Positions 26,701 through 41,239 of a DNA stretch of 64,000 nucleotides are shown in pieces. The notes under the pieces were generated by a model. That model did no database searches. It was not told the origin of the DNA and was given only the letters and a program-made list of their open reading frames with translations. A program made the translations under genes and the position numbers. The DNA is taken from the NCBI GenBank assembly GCA_964035545.1, contig OZ037766.1, positions 18,999,581 through 19,063,580 on the forward strand. Direction: 5' to 3'. Position 1 is the stretch's first letter; every line of letters starts with the position of its first letter. This DNA comes from Bugula neritina (Eukaryota > Bryozoa > Gymnolaemata > Cheilostomatida > Bugulidae).

Positions 26701-29700
26701 ATACACTGTAACATACTAAAATACACTGCAACATTCTGCAACATACTTCAACACACTGAAATACCCCGTAACATAATGAAATACACTGCAACACATTGAA
26801 ATATACTGCAACACACTGAAATATACTGCAACACATCAAAGTACATCGTAATATACGGACATGTACTGTAACATACTGAAACACACTGAAACATACTGAA
26901 ACATACTGGAACATACTTCAACACACTGAAATATAGTAAAACATACTGAAATATACTGCAACATACTGCAACATACTGAAATACACTGTAACAAACTGAA
27001 ATACACTGCAACACATTGAAATATACTGCAACAAACTGAAATATACTGCAACATACTGAAGCTTACTGCAACATACTAAAATACACTGCAACATATCGAA
27101 GTATATCGTAATATACGGACATGTACTGTAACATACTGAAACACACTGAAACATACTGAAACATACTGAAACATACTTCAACACACTGAAATACACTAAA
27201 ACATACTGAAATATACTGCAACATACTGCAACATACTGAAATACACTGTAACAAACTGAAATACACTGCAACACATTGAAATATGATGCACCATACCCTA
27301 TCATATTGTAATTTACTGAAATATACTGCAACGTACCGCAACATACTGAAATACACTGTAACAAACTGGAATACACTGTAACACATTGGTTAATACTGCA
27401 ACATACCCAAATGTATGGTAATATACTGAAATACACTGCAGCATTCTGCAACATACTTCAACATACTGAAATGTACTGCAACATACTGAAACACACTGCA
27501 ACATAACGAGGTATATCGAAATATACGGACATGTACTGTAACATACTGAAATATACTGCAACATACTGCAACATACTGAAATACACTGTAACATACTGCA
27601 ACATACCTAAATACACTGTAACATACTAAAATACACTGCAACATTCTGCAACATACTTCAACATACTGAAATACACTGAAACATAATGAAGTACACTGCA
27701 ACACACTGAAATATACTGCAACACATCCAAGTACATCGTAATATACGGACATGTACTATAACATACTGAAACATACTTAAACATACTGAAACAAAATGAA
27801 ATTAACTGTAACACACTGATTAATACTGCAAAATGCTGAAATATACTGTAACACAGTGAAGTATACTGCAAAATTCTGAAACATACTGTAACATACTTAA
27901 AGATGAGCAATATACTGAAAAATGCCTCAACATACTCAAATAAACTACAAGAAACTGCAACATACGTAATTACATTGTAACATAGTGACATACATTGCAA
28001 CATACTGCAACATACTGAAGTACACTGTAAAATATTGAAATACACTGCAACACATTGGAATATACTGCGACACACTGAACTATACTGCAACATACTGAAT
28101 TATACTGCAACATACTGCAACATACTGAAATACACTGTAACATACTGTAACATACTGAAATACACTGCAACAAACTACAACATACTGAAGTACACTGTAC
28201 ATATTGAAAACACTGCAACACACTGAAATATACTGCAACACACTGAAATATACTGCAAAATACTGAAATATACTTCAACACACCGCAGCATCCTGAAAGA
28301 CACTACAACTAACTGATGTACAGTGCAATATAGAGAAATGTACTGTAACATACTGATATTTACTGTAACACACTTAAATATACTGCAACATACTGAAATA
28401 CACTGTAACATACCGAAATAAGCTGCAACATACTGCAACATACTGAAATACACTGCAACATACTAAAATACACTGCAACATACTAAAATACACTGCAACA
28501 TTCTGCAACATACTTCAACATACTGAAATACACCGTAACATAATGAAATACACTGCAACACATTGAAGTATACTGCAACAAACTGAAATATACTGCAACA
28601 TGTCCAAGTACATCGTAATATACGGACATGTACTGTAACGTACTGAAACATACTGAAACAAAATGAAATATACTGTTACACACTGAATAATACTGCAAAA
28701 TGCCGAAATAAACTGTAACACAGTGAAGTATACTGCAAAATTCTGAAATATACTGTAACATACTGAAATAGGCCTCAACATACTCAAATGTACTGCAAGA
28801 TACTGCAACATACGTAAATACACTGTAACGTATTGAAATACACCGCAACATACTGCAACATACTGAAGTACACTGTACATATTGAAAAACACTGCAACAC
28901 ACTGAAATATACTGCAACAAACTGAAATATACTGCAAAAATACTGAAATATACTTCAATATACTGCAACATACTGAAAGACACTACACCTCACTGAAGTA
29001 TAGTGCAATATACAGAAATGTACTGCAACATACTGAAATACACTATAACAAACCGAAATACGCTGCAACACATTGGAATATACTGCAACATTCCTTGGTA
29101 TATTGTAATATACTGAAATATACTGCAACATACCGCAGCATACTAAAATACACTGTTACAAACTGAAATACACTGCAACACATTGGTATATACTGCAACA
29201 AACCCAAATATATGGTATTATACTGCAACATACTGAAAGACACTACAACTCACTGAAGTATAGTGGAATATACGGAAATGCACTGTAACATACTGATACT
29301 TACTGTAACACACTGAATCATACTGCAACATACTGCAATACACTGTAACATACCGAAACAAACTAAAATACACTGTAACATACTAAAATACACTGCAACA
29401 TTATGCAACATACTCCAACGTACTGAAATACAGTGTAACATAATGAAATACACTGCAAAATACTGCAACATACTGAAGTACACTGTAAAATGTTGAAATA
29501 CACTGCAACACATTAAAATATACTGCAACACACTGAAGTATACTACAACATACTGAAATATACTGCAACGTACTGCAACATACTGAAATACACTGTAGCA
29601 TACTGCAACATACCTAAATACACTGTAACAAACTGAAATATACTGCAACATACTGAAATGTACTGCAACATACTGAAATACACTGCAACATATCGAAGTA

Positions 29701-32700
29701 TATCGAAATATACGGATATGTGCTGTAACATACTGAAACATACTGAAACATACTGAAACATACTGAAATATACTGAAATACACAGCAACATACTGCAACA
29801 TACTGAAGTACACTGTAACAAATTGAAGTACACTGCAACACATTGAAATATACCGCAACACACTGAAATATACTGCAACACATCCAAGTACATCGTAATA
29901 TACGGACATGTACTGTAACATACTGAAACACACTGAAACATACTGAAACATACTGAAACATACTTCAACACACTGGAATATACTAAAACATACTGAAATA
30001 TACTGCAACATACTGCAACATACTGAAATACACTGTAACAAACTGAAATACTCTGCAACATATTGGAATATACTGCAACATACCCTAATATATTGTAATA
30101 TACTGCAACATACCGCAACATACTGAAATACACTGTAACAAAGTGAAATACACTGCAACACATTGGTATATACTGCAACATACCCAGATATATGGTAATA
30201 TACTGAACTACACTGCAACATTCTGCAACATACTTCAACATACTGAAATGTACTGCAACACACTGAAATACACTGCAACATAACGAGGTATATCGAAATA
30301 TACGGACATGTACTGTAACATACTGAAACACACTGAAACATACTGAAACATACCGAAACATACTGAGACGTACTGAAATACGCTGCAACATGCTGCAACA
30401 TACTGAAGTACAGTGTAACATATTGAAATACACTGCAGCACCTTGAAATATACCGCAACACACTGAAATATACTGCAACACATCCAAGTACATCGTAATA
30501 TACGGACATGTACTGTAACATACTGAAACATACTGAAACAAAATTAAATATACTGTTGCGCACTGAATAATACTGCAAAATGCCGAAATAAACTGTAACA
30601 CAGTGAAGCATACTGCAAATTTCTGAAATATACTGCAACATACTGAAATAGGCCTCAACATACTCAAATATACTGCAAGATACTGCAACATACAGAAAAA
30701 CATTGTAACATACTGAAATACACTGCAACATACTGCAACATACTGAAGTACACTGTAAAATATTGAAATACACTGCAACACATTGGAATATACTGCAACA
30801 CACTGAAATGTACTGCAACAAACTGAAATATACTGCAAAAATACTGAAATATACTTCAATATACTGCAACATACTTGAAGACACTACACCTCACTGAAGT
30901 ATAGTGCAACATACTGCAACCTACTGCAACATACTGAAATACACTGTAACAAACTGAAATACACTGCAACACATTGGAATATACTGCAACATTCCCTGAT
31001 ATATTGTAATATACTGAAATACACTGCAACATACCGCAACATACTAAAATACACTGTTACAAACTGAAATACACTGCAACACACTGGTATATACTGCAAC
31101 ATACCCAAATATATGGTATTATACTGAAATATACTGAAATACACTGCAACACATTGAAAAACACTGCAACATACTGAAAGACACTACAACTCACTGAAGG
31201 ATAGTGTAATATACGGAAATGTACTGTAACATACTGAAATACACTGCAACATACTGCAACATACTGAAGTACACTGTCAAATATTGAAATACACTGCAAC
31301 ACATTGGAATATACTGCAACACACTGAAATGTACTGCAACACACTGAAATATACTGCAACATACTGCAACATACTGAAAAACACTGTAACATACTGTAAC
31401 ATACTGAAATACACTGCAAAAAACTGCAACATACTGATGTACACTGTACATATTGAAAAACACTGCAACACAATGAAATATACCTCAACACACTGAAATA
31501 TACTAAAACATGTTGAAATATACTGCAACATACTGCAACCTACTGCAACATACTGAAATACACTGTAACAAACTGAAATACACTGCAACACATTGGAATA
31601 TACTGCAACATTCCCTGATATATTGTAATATACTGAAATACACTGCAACATACCGCAACATACTAAAATACACTGTTACAAACTGAAATACACTGCAACA
31701 CATTGGTATATACTGCAACATACCCAAATATATGGTATTATACTGAAATATACTGAAATACACTGCAACACATTGAAAAACACTGCAACATACTGAAAGA
31801 CACTACAACTCACTGAAGGATAGTGTAATATACGGAAATGTACTGTAACATACTGATACTTACTGTAACACACTGAATCATACTGCAACATACTGCAATA
31901 CACTGTAACATACCGAAACAAACTGCAACATACTGCAGCATACTGAAATACACTGTAACATACTGCAACATACTGAAATACACTGTAACAAACTGAAATA
32001 CACTGCAACACATTGAAATATACTGCAACATACCCTATCATATTGTAATATACTGAAATATACTGCAACATACCGCAACATACTGAAATACACTGTAAGA
32101 AACTGAGATACACTGCAACACATTGGTATATACTGCAACATACCCAAATATATGGTAATATACTGAAATATACTGAAATACACTGTATCACATTGGAAAA
32201 TACTGCAACATACTGACAGACACTACAACTCACTGACGTATCGTGTAATATACGGAAACGTACTGTAACATACTGAAACACAATGCAACATAACGAGGTA
32301 TATCGAAATATACGGACATGTACTGTAACATACTGAAACACGCTGAAACATACTGAAACATACCGAAACATACTGAGACGTACTGAAATACACTGCAACA
32401 TGCTGCAACATACTGAAGTACAGTGTAACATATTGAACTACACTGCAACACATTGAAATATACCGCAACACACTGAAAAATACTGCAACACGTCCAAGTA
32501 CATTGTAATATACGGACATGTACTGTAACATACTGAAACATACTGAAACAAAATTAAATATACTGTTGCGCACTGAATAATACTGCAAAATGCCGAAATA
32601 AACTGTAACACAGTGAAGTATACTGCAAATTTCTGAAATATACTGCACCATACTGAAATAGGCCTCAACATACTCAAATATACTGCAAGATACTTCAACA

Positions 32701-35700
32701 TACGTAAAAACACTGTTACATACTGAAATACATTGCAACATACTGCAACATACTGAAGTACACTGTAAAATATTGGAATACACTGCAACACATTGGAATA
32801 TACTGCAAGACACTGAAATGTACTGCAACATACTGAAATATACTGCAACATACTGCAACATACTGAAAAACACTGTAACATACTGTAACATACTGAAATA
32901 CACTGCAAAAAACTGCAACATACTGAAGTACACTGTACATATTGAAAAACACTGCAACACAATGAAATATACCTCAACACACTGAAATATACTAAAACAT
33001 GTTGAAATTTACTGCAACATACTGCAACATACTGCAACATACTGAAATACACTGTAACAAACTGAAATACACTGCAACACATTGGAATATACTGCAACAT
33101 TCCCTGATATCTTGTAATATACTGAAATACACTGCAACATACCGCAAAATACTAAAATACACTGTTACAAACTGAAATACACTGCAACACATTGGTATAT
33201 ACTGCAACATACCCAAATATATGGTATTATACTGAAATATACTGAAATACACTGCAACATATTGAAAAAATACTGCAACATACTGAAAGACACTACAACT
33301 CACTGAAGTATAGTGTAATATACGGAAATGTACTGTAACATACTGATACTTACTGTAACACACTGAATCATACTGCAACATACTGCAATACACTGTAACA
33401 TACCGAAACAAACTGCAACATACTGCAACATACTGAAATACACTGTAACATACTAACACACACTGCAACATTCTGCAACATACTCCAACGTACTGAAATA
33501 CACTGTGACATAATGAAATACACTGAAAAATACTGCAACATACTGAAGTACACTGTAAAATGTTGAAATACACTGCAACACATTAAAATATACTGCAACA
33601 CACTGAAGTATACTGCAACATACTGAAATATACTGCAACATACTGCAACATACTGAAATACACTGTAACATACTGTAAGATACTGAAATACACTGCAACA
33701 AACTGCAACATACTGGAGTATACTGTACATATTGGAAAACACTGCAACACACTGATATATACTGCAACACACTGAAATATACTGCAAAATACTGAAATAT
33801 ACTTCAACATACTGCAGCATACTGAAAGACACTACAACTAACTGAAGTATAGTGTAATATACGGAAATGTACTAAAACATACTGATATTTACTGCAACAC
33901 ACTGAAATATACTGCAACATACTGAAATACACTGTAACATGCCAAAATAAACTGCAACATACTGCAGCATACTGAAATACACTGTAACATACCAAAATAC
34001 ACTGCAACATTCTGCAACATACTTCAACATACTGAAATGCACTGTAACATAATGAAATACACTGCCACACCTTGAAATATACTGCAACACACTGAAATAT
34101 ACTGCAACACATCCAAGTACATCGTAATATACGCACATGTACTGTAACATACTGAAACATACTGAAACAAAATGAAATAAACTGTAACACACTGAGTAAT
34201 ACTGCAAAATACTGAAATATACTGTAACACAGTGAAGTATACTGCAAAATTCTGAAACATACTGTAACATACTGAAACATGAGCAATATACTGAAAAATG
34301 CCTCAACATACTCATGTAAACTAAAAGAAACTGCAACATACGTAATTACATTGTAACATAGTGACATACATTGCAACATACTGCAACATACTGAAGTACA
34401 CTGTAAAATATTGAAATACACTGCAACACATTGGAATATACTGCAACACACTGAACTATACTGCAACATACTGCAACATACTGAAATACACTGTAACATA
34501 CTGTAACATACTGAAATACACTGCAACAAACTGCAACATACTGAAGTACACTATACATATTGAAAACACTGCAACACACTGAAATATACTGCAACACACT
34601 GAAATATACTGCAAAACACTGAAGTATACTTCAACACACTGCAGCATACCGAAAGACACTACAACTAACTGAAGTATAGTGCAATATACAGAAATGTACT
34701 GTAACATACTGATATTTACTGTAACACACTTAAATATACTGCAACATACTGAAATACACTGTAACATACCGATATAAGCTGCAACATACTGAAATACACT
34801 GCAACATACCAAAATACACTGCAACATTCTGCAACATACTTCAACATACTGAAATACACCGTAACATAATGAAATACACTGCAACACATTGAAATATACT
34901 GCAACAAACTGAAATGTACTGCAACATACTGAAGTTTACTGTAACATACTGAAATACACTGCAACATATCGAAGTATATCGTAATATACGGACATGTACT
35001 GTAACATACTGAAACATACTTAAACATACTTCAACACACTGAAATATACTAAAACATACTGAAATATACTGCAACATACTGCAACATACTGAAATACACT
35101 GCAACAAACTGGAATACACTGCAACACATTGAAATATACTGCAACATACCCTATCATATCGTAATATACTGAAATATACTGCAACATACCGCAACATACT
35201 GAAATACACTGTAACAAACTGAAATACACTGCAACACATTGGTATATACTGCAACATCCCCAAATATATGGTAATATACTGAAATACACTGCAGGATTCT
35301 GCAGGATACTTCAACATACTGAAATGTACTGCAACATACTGAAACACACTGCAACATACCGAGGTATATCGAAATATACGGACATGTACTGTAACATACT
35401 GAAATATACTGCAACATACTGCAACATACTGAAATACACTGTAACATACTGCAACATACCTAAGTACACTGTAACATACTAAAATACACTGCAACATTCT
35501 GCAACATACTTCAACATACTGAAATACACTGAAACATAATGAAGTACACTGCAACACAATGAAATATACTGCAACACACTGAAATATACTGCAACACATC
35601 CAAGTACATCGTAATATACGGACATGTACTATAACATACTGCAACACACTGAAGTATACTACAACATACTGAAATATACTGCAACATACTGCAACATACT

Positions 35701-36460
35701 GAAATACACTGTAGCATACTGCAACATACCTAAATACACTGTAACAAACTGAAATATACTGCAACATACTGAAATGTACTGCAACATACTGAAATACACT
35801 GCAACATATCGAAGTATACCGAAATATACGGATATGTACTGTAACATACTGAAACATACTGAAACATACTGAAACATACTGAAATATACTGAAATACACA
35901 GCAACATACTGCAACATACTGAAGTACACTGTAACATATTGAAGTACACTGCAACACATTGAAATATACCGCAACACACTGAAATATACTGCAACACATC
36001 CAAGTACATCGTAATATACGGACATGTACTGTAACATACTGAAACACACTGAAACATACTGAAACATACTGAAACATACTTCAACACACTGGAATATACT
36101 AAAACATACTGAAATATACTGCAACATACTGCAACATACTGAAATACACTGTAACAAACTGAAATACTCTGCAACATATTGGAATATACTGCAACATACC
36201 CTAATATATTGTAATATACTGCAACATACCGCAACATACTGAAATACACTGTAACAAAGTGAAATACACTGCAACACATTGGTATATACTGCAACATACC
36301 CAGATATATGGTAATATACTGAAATACACTGCAACATTCTGCAACATACTTCAACATACTGAAATGTACTGCAACACACTGAAATACACTGCAACATAAC
36401 GAGGTATATCGAAATATACGGACATGTACTGTAACATACTGAAACACACTGAAACATACT
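25828..36460 (+). repeat. 10.6-kb block delta, copy 1
   Basis: This block recurs at 41240-51979. The offset is 15412 at the left end, 15411 from about 26600, 15509 from about 30900 and 15519 from about 34100. The changes mark a 1-bp indel, a replaced segment (net 98 bp) near 30.85/46.3 kb and a 10-bp monomer gain. Identity elsewhere is very high. The right edge is sharp: 36461 begins GAGACG, while 51980 has GAAACA. Confidence 0.9.
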
Positions 36461-37571
36461 GAGACGTACTGAAATACGCTGCAACATGCTGCAACATACT
36501 GAAGTACAGTGTAACATATTGAAATACACTGCAGCACCTTGAAATATACCGCAACACACTGAAATATACTGCAACACATCCAAGTACATCGTAATATACG
36601 GACATGTACTGTAACATACTGAAACATACTGAAACAAAATTAAATATACTGTTGCGCACTGAATAATACTGCAAAATGCCGAAATAAACTGTAACACAGT
36701 GAAGCACACTGCAAATTTCTGAAATATACTGCAACATACTGAAATAGGCCTCAACATACTCAAATATACTGCAAGATACTGCAACATACGTAAAAACACT
36801 GTAACATACTGAAATACACTGCCACATACTGCAACATACTGAAGTACACTGTAAAATATTGAAATACACTGCAACACATTGGAATATACTGCAACACACT
36901 GAAATGTACTGCAACACACTGAAATATACTGCAACATACTGCAACATACTGAAAAACACTGTAACATACTGAAATACACTGCAACACACTGGTATATACT
37001 GCAACATACCCAAATATATGGTATTATACTGAAATATACTGAAATACACTGCAACACATTGAAAAACACTGCAACATACTGAAAGACACTACAACTCACT
37101 GAAGGATAGTGTAATATACGGAAATGTACTGTAACATACTGATACTTACTGTAACACACTGAATCATACTGCAACATACTGAAATACACTGTAACATACT
37201 GCAGCATACTGAAATACACTGTAACAAACTGAAATACACTGCAACACATTGAAATATACTGCAACATACCCTATCATAATGTAATATACTGAAATATACT
37301 GCAACATACCGCAACATACTGAAATACACTGTAAGAAACTGAAATACACTGCAACACATTGGTATATACTGCAACATACCCAAATATATGGTATTATACT
37401 GAAATATACTGAAATACACTGTATCACATTGGAAAATACTGCAACATACTGACAGACACTACAACTCACTGACGTATCGTGTAATATACGGAAACGTACT
37501 GTAACATGCTGAAACACAATGCAACATAACGAGGTATATCGAAATATACGGACATGTACTGTAACATACTG
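34484..37571 (+). repeat. HOR-epsilon copy 1 (3,088-bp unit)
   Basis: This unit aligns with 37572-40659 at a constant offset of 3088, with roughly a dozen differences visible. It carries an AGGCCT site at 36746 (copy 2: 39834) and a 2,427-bp stop-free minus-strand frame at 34841-37267 that reappears at 37929-40355. Part of the unit lies inside block delta and so recurs again from 50003. Confidence 0.9.
37533..37560 (+). repeat. Hairpin variant beside the HOR-epsilon junction
   Basis: The left arms are GGTATAT and CGAA, which weakens pairing. The right arms TACG and ATGTACT are conserved. It ends 16-21 bp before the junction of the two 3,088-bp copies. Confidence 0.8.
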
Positions 37572-40500
37572 AAACACACTGTAACATACTGTAACATACT
37601 GAAATACACTGCAACAAACTGCAACATACTGAAGTACACTATACATATTGAAAACACTGCAACACACTTAAATATACTGCAACACACTGAAATATACTGC
37701 AAAATACTGAAGTATACTTCAACACACTGCAGCATACTGAAAGACACTACAACTAACTGAAGTATAGTGCAATATACAGAAATGTACTGTAACATACTGA
37801 TATTTACTGTAACACACTTAAATATACTGCAACATACTGAAATACACTGTAACATACCGATATAAGCTGCAACATACTGAAGTACACTGCAACATACCAA
37901 AATACACTGCAACATTCTGCAACATACTTCAACATACTGAAATACACCGTAACATAATGAAATACACTGCAACACATTGAAATATACTGCAACAAACTGA
38001 AATGTACTGCAACATACTGAAGTTTACTGTAACATACTGAAATACACTGCAACATATCGAAGTATGTCGTAATATACGGACATGTACTGTAACATACTGA
38101 AACATACTTAAACATACTTCAACACACTGAAATATACTAAAACATACTGAAATATACTGCAACATACTGCAACATACTGAAATACACTGCAACAAACTGA
38201 AATACACTGCAACACATTGAAATATACTGCAACATACCCTATCATATCGTAATATACTGAAATATACTGCAACATACCGCAACATACTGAAATACACTGT
38301 AACAAACTGAAATACACTGCAACACATTGGTATATACTGCAACATCCCCAAATATATGGTAATATACTGAAATACACTGCAGGATTCTGCAGGATACTTC
38401 AACATACTGAAATGTACTGCAACATACTGAAACACACTGCAACATACCGAGGTATATCGAAATATACGGACATGTACTGTAACATACTGAAATATACTGC
38501 AACATACTGCAACATACTGAAATACACTGTAACATACTGCAACATACCTAAGTACACTGTAACATACTAAAATACACTGCAACATTCTGCAACATACTTC
38601 AACATACTGAAATACACTGAAACATAATGAAGTACACTGCAACACAATGAAATATACTGCAACACACTGAAATATACTGCAACACATCCAAGTACATCGT
38701 AATATACGGACATGTACTATAACATACTGCAACACACTGAAGTATACTACAACATACTGAAATATACTGCAACATACTGCAACATACTGAAATACACTGT
38801 AGCATACTGCAACATACCTAAATACACTGTAACAAACTGAAATATACTGCAACATACTGAAATGTACTGCAACATACTGAAATACACTGCAACATATCGA
38901 AGTATACCGAAATATACGGATATGTACTGTAACATACTGAAACATACTGAAACATACTGAAACATACTGAAATATACTGAAATACACAGCAACATACTGC
39001 AACATACTGAAGTACACTGTAACATATTGAAGTACACTGCAACACATTGAAATATACCGCAACACACTGAAATATACTGCAACACATCCAAGTACATCGT
39101 AATATACGGACATGTACTGTAACATACTGAAACACACTGAAACATACTGAAACATACTGAAACATACTTCAACACACTGGAATATACTAAAACATACTGA
39201 AATATACTGCAACATACTGCAACATACTGAAATACACTGTAACAAACTGAAATACTCTGCAACATATTGGAATATACTGCAACATACCCTAATATATTGT
39301 AATATACTGCAACATACCGCAACATACTGAAATACACTGTAACAAAGTGAAATACACTGCAACACATTGGTATATACTGCAACATACCCAGATATATGGT
39401 AATATACTGAAATACACTGCAACATTCTGCAACATACTTCAACATACTGAAATGTACTGCAACACACTGAAATACACTGCAACATAACGAGGTATATCGA
39501 AATATACGGACATGTACTGTAACATACTGAAACACACTGAAACATACTGAGACGTACTGAAATACGCTGCAACATGCTGCAACATACTGAAGTACAGTGT
39601 AACATATTGAAATACACTGCAGCACCTTGAAATATACTGCAACACACTGAAATATACTGCAACACATCCAAGTACATCGTAATATACGGACATGTACTGT
39701 AACATACTGAAACATACTGAAACAAAATTAAATATACTGTTGCGCACTGAATAATACTGCAAAATGCCGAAATAAACTGTAACACAGTGAAGCACACTGC
39801 AAATTTCTGAAATATACTGCAACATACTGAAATAGGCCTCAACATACTCAAATATACTGCAAGATACTGCAACATACGTAAAAACACTGTAACATACTGA
39901 AATACACTGCAACATACTGCAACAAACTGAAGTACACTGTAAAATATTGAAATACACTGCAACACATTGGAATATACTGCAACACACTGAAATGTACTGC
40001 AACACACTGAAATATACTGCAACATACTGCAACACACTGAAAAACACTGTAACATACTGAAATACACTGCAACACACTGGTATATACTGCAACATACCCA
40101 AATATATGGTATTATACTGAAATATACTGAAATACACTGCAACACATTGAAAAACACTGCAACATACTGAAAGACACTACAACTCACTGAAGGATAGTGT
40201 AATATACGGAAATGTACTGTAACATACTGATACTTACTGTAACACACTGAATCATACTGCAACATACTGAAATACACTGTAACATACTGCAGCATACTGA
40301 AATACACTGTAACAAACTGAAATACACTGCAACACATTGAAATATACTGCATCATACCCTATCATATTGTAATATACTGAAATATATTGCAACATACCGC
40401 AACATACTGAAATACACTGTAAGAAACTGAAATACACTGCAACACATTGGTATATACTGCAACATACCCAAATATATGGTATTATACTGAAATATACTGA

Positions 40501-40668
40501 AATACACTGTATCACATTGGAAAATACTGCAACATACTGACAGACACTACAACTCACTGACGTATCGTGTAATATACGGAAACGTACTGTAACATGCTGA
40601 AACACAATGCAACATAACGAGGTATATCGAAATATACGGACATGTACTGTAACATACTGAAACACACT
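37572..40668 (+). repeat. HOR-epsilon copy 2 (3,088-bp unit)
   Basis: This is the tandem neighbour of 34484-37571. The junction is placed inside the short tract ACACTG at about 37576-37581. Left of it the sequence follows the 40640-type parent and right of it the 34493-type parent. The junction is 16-21 bp downstream of a hairpin variant (37533-37560). Confidence 0.9.
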
Positions 40669-41239
40669 GAAACATACTGAAACATACCGAAACATACTGA
40701 GACGTACTGAAATACACTGCAACATGCTGCAACATACTGAAGTACAGTGTAACATATTGAACTACACTGCAACACATTGAAATATACCGCAACACACTGA
40801 AAAATACTGCAACACGTCCAAGTACATTGTAATATACGGACATGTACTGTAACATACTGAAACATACTGAAACAAAATGAAATATACTGTTGCGCACTGA
40901 ATAATACTGCAAAATGCCGAAATAAACTGTAACACAGTGAAGTATACTGCAAATTTCTGAAATATACTGCAACATACTGAAATAGGCCTCAACATACTCA
41001 AATATACTGCAAGATACTGCAACATACGTAAAAACACTGTAACATACTGAAATACACTGCAACATACTGCAACATACTGAAGTACACTGTAAAATATTGA
41101 AATACACTGCAACACATTGGAATATACTGCAACACACTGAAATGTACTGCAACACACTGAAATATACTGCAACATACTGCAACATACTGAAAAACACTGT
41201 AACATACTGAAATACACTGCAAAAAACTGCAACATACTG
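40669..41239 (+). repeat. Linker tract before block delta copy 2
   Basis: This decamer satellite aligns with 57047-57617 at offset 16378 (AGGCCT at 40984 and 57362) and more distantly with 32.3-33.0 kb. It contains the TGTTGCGCAC and AGGCCT landmarks of the right-hand subfamily. No gene is visible. Confidence 0.8.

Noticed and set aside
31284-31496. Short plus-strand open frames of 62-70 codons (also at 28035, 32773, 37554, 43446, 46793 and 48282)
   Set aside because: They are low-complexity readings of the monomer, ended by the TGA and TAA that the monomer itself supplies. They lie in runs that happen to lack those stops in one frame.
34841-37267. 808-codon minus-strand open frame, with its copy at 37929-40355 and many shorter minus-strand frames
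   Set aside because: It is pure satellite sequence. The same decapeptide appears in all three minus frames at once, starts and stops are set by single monomer variants that differ between near-identical HOR copies, and there is no domain, signal or change in base use.
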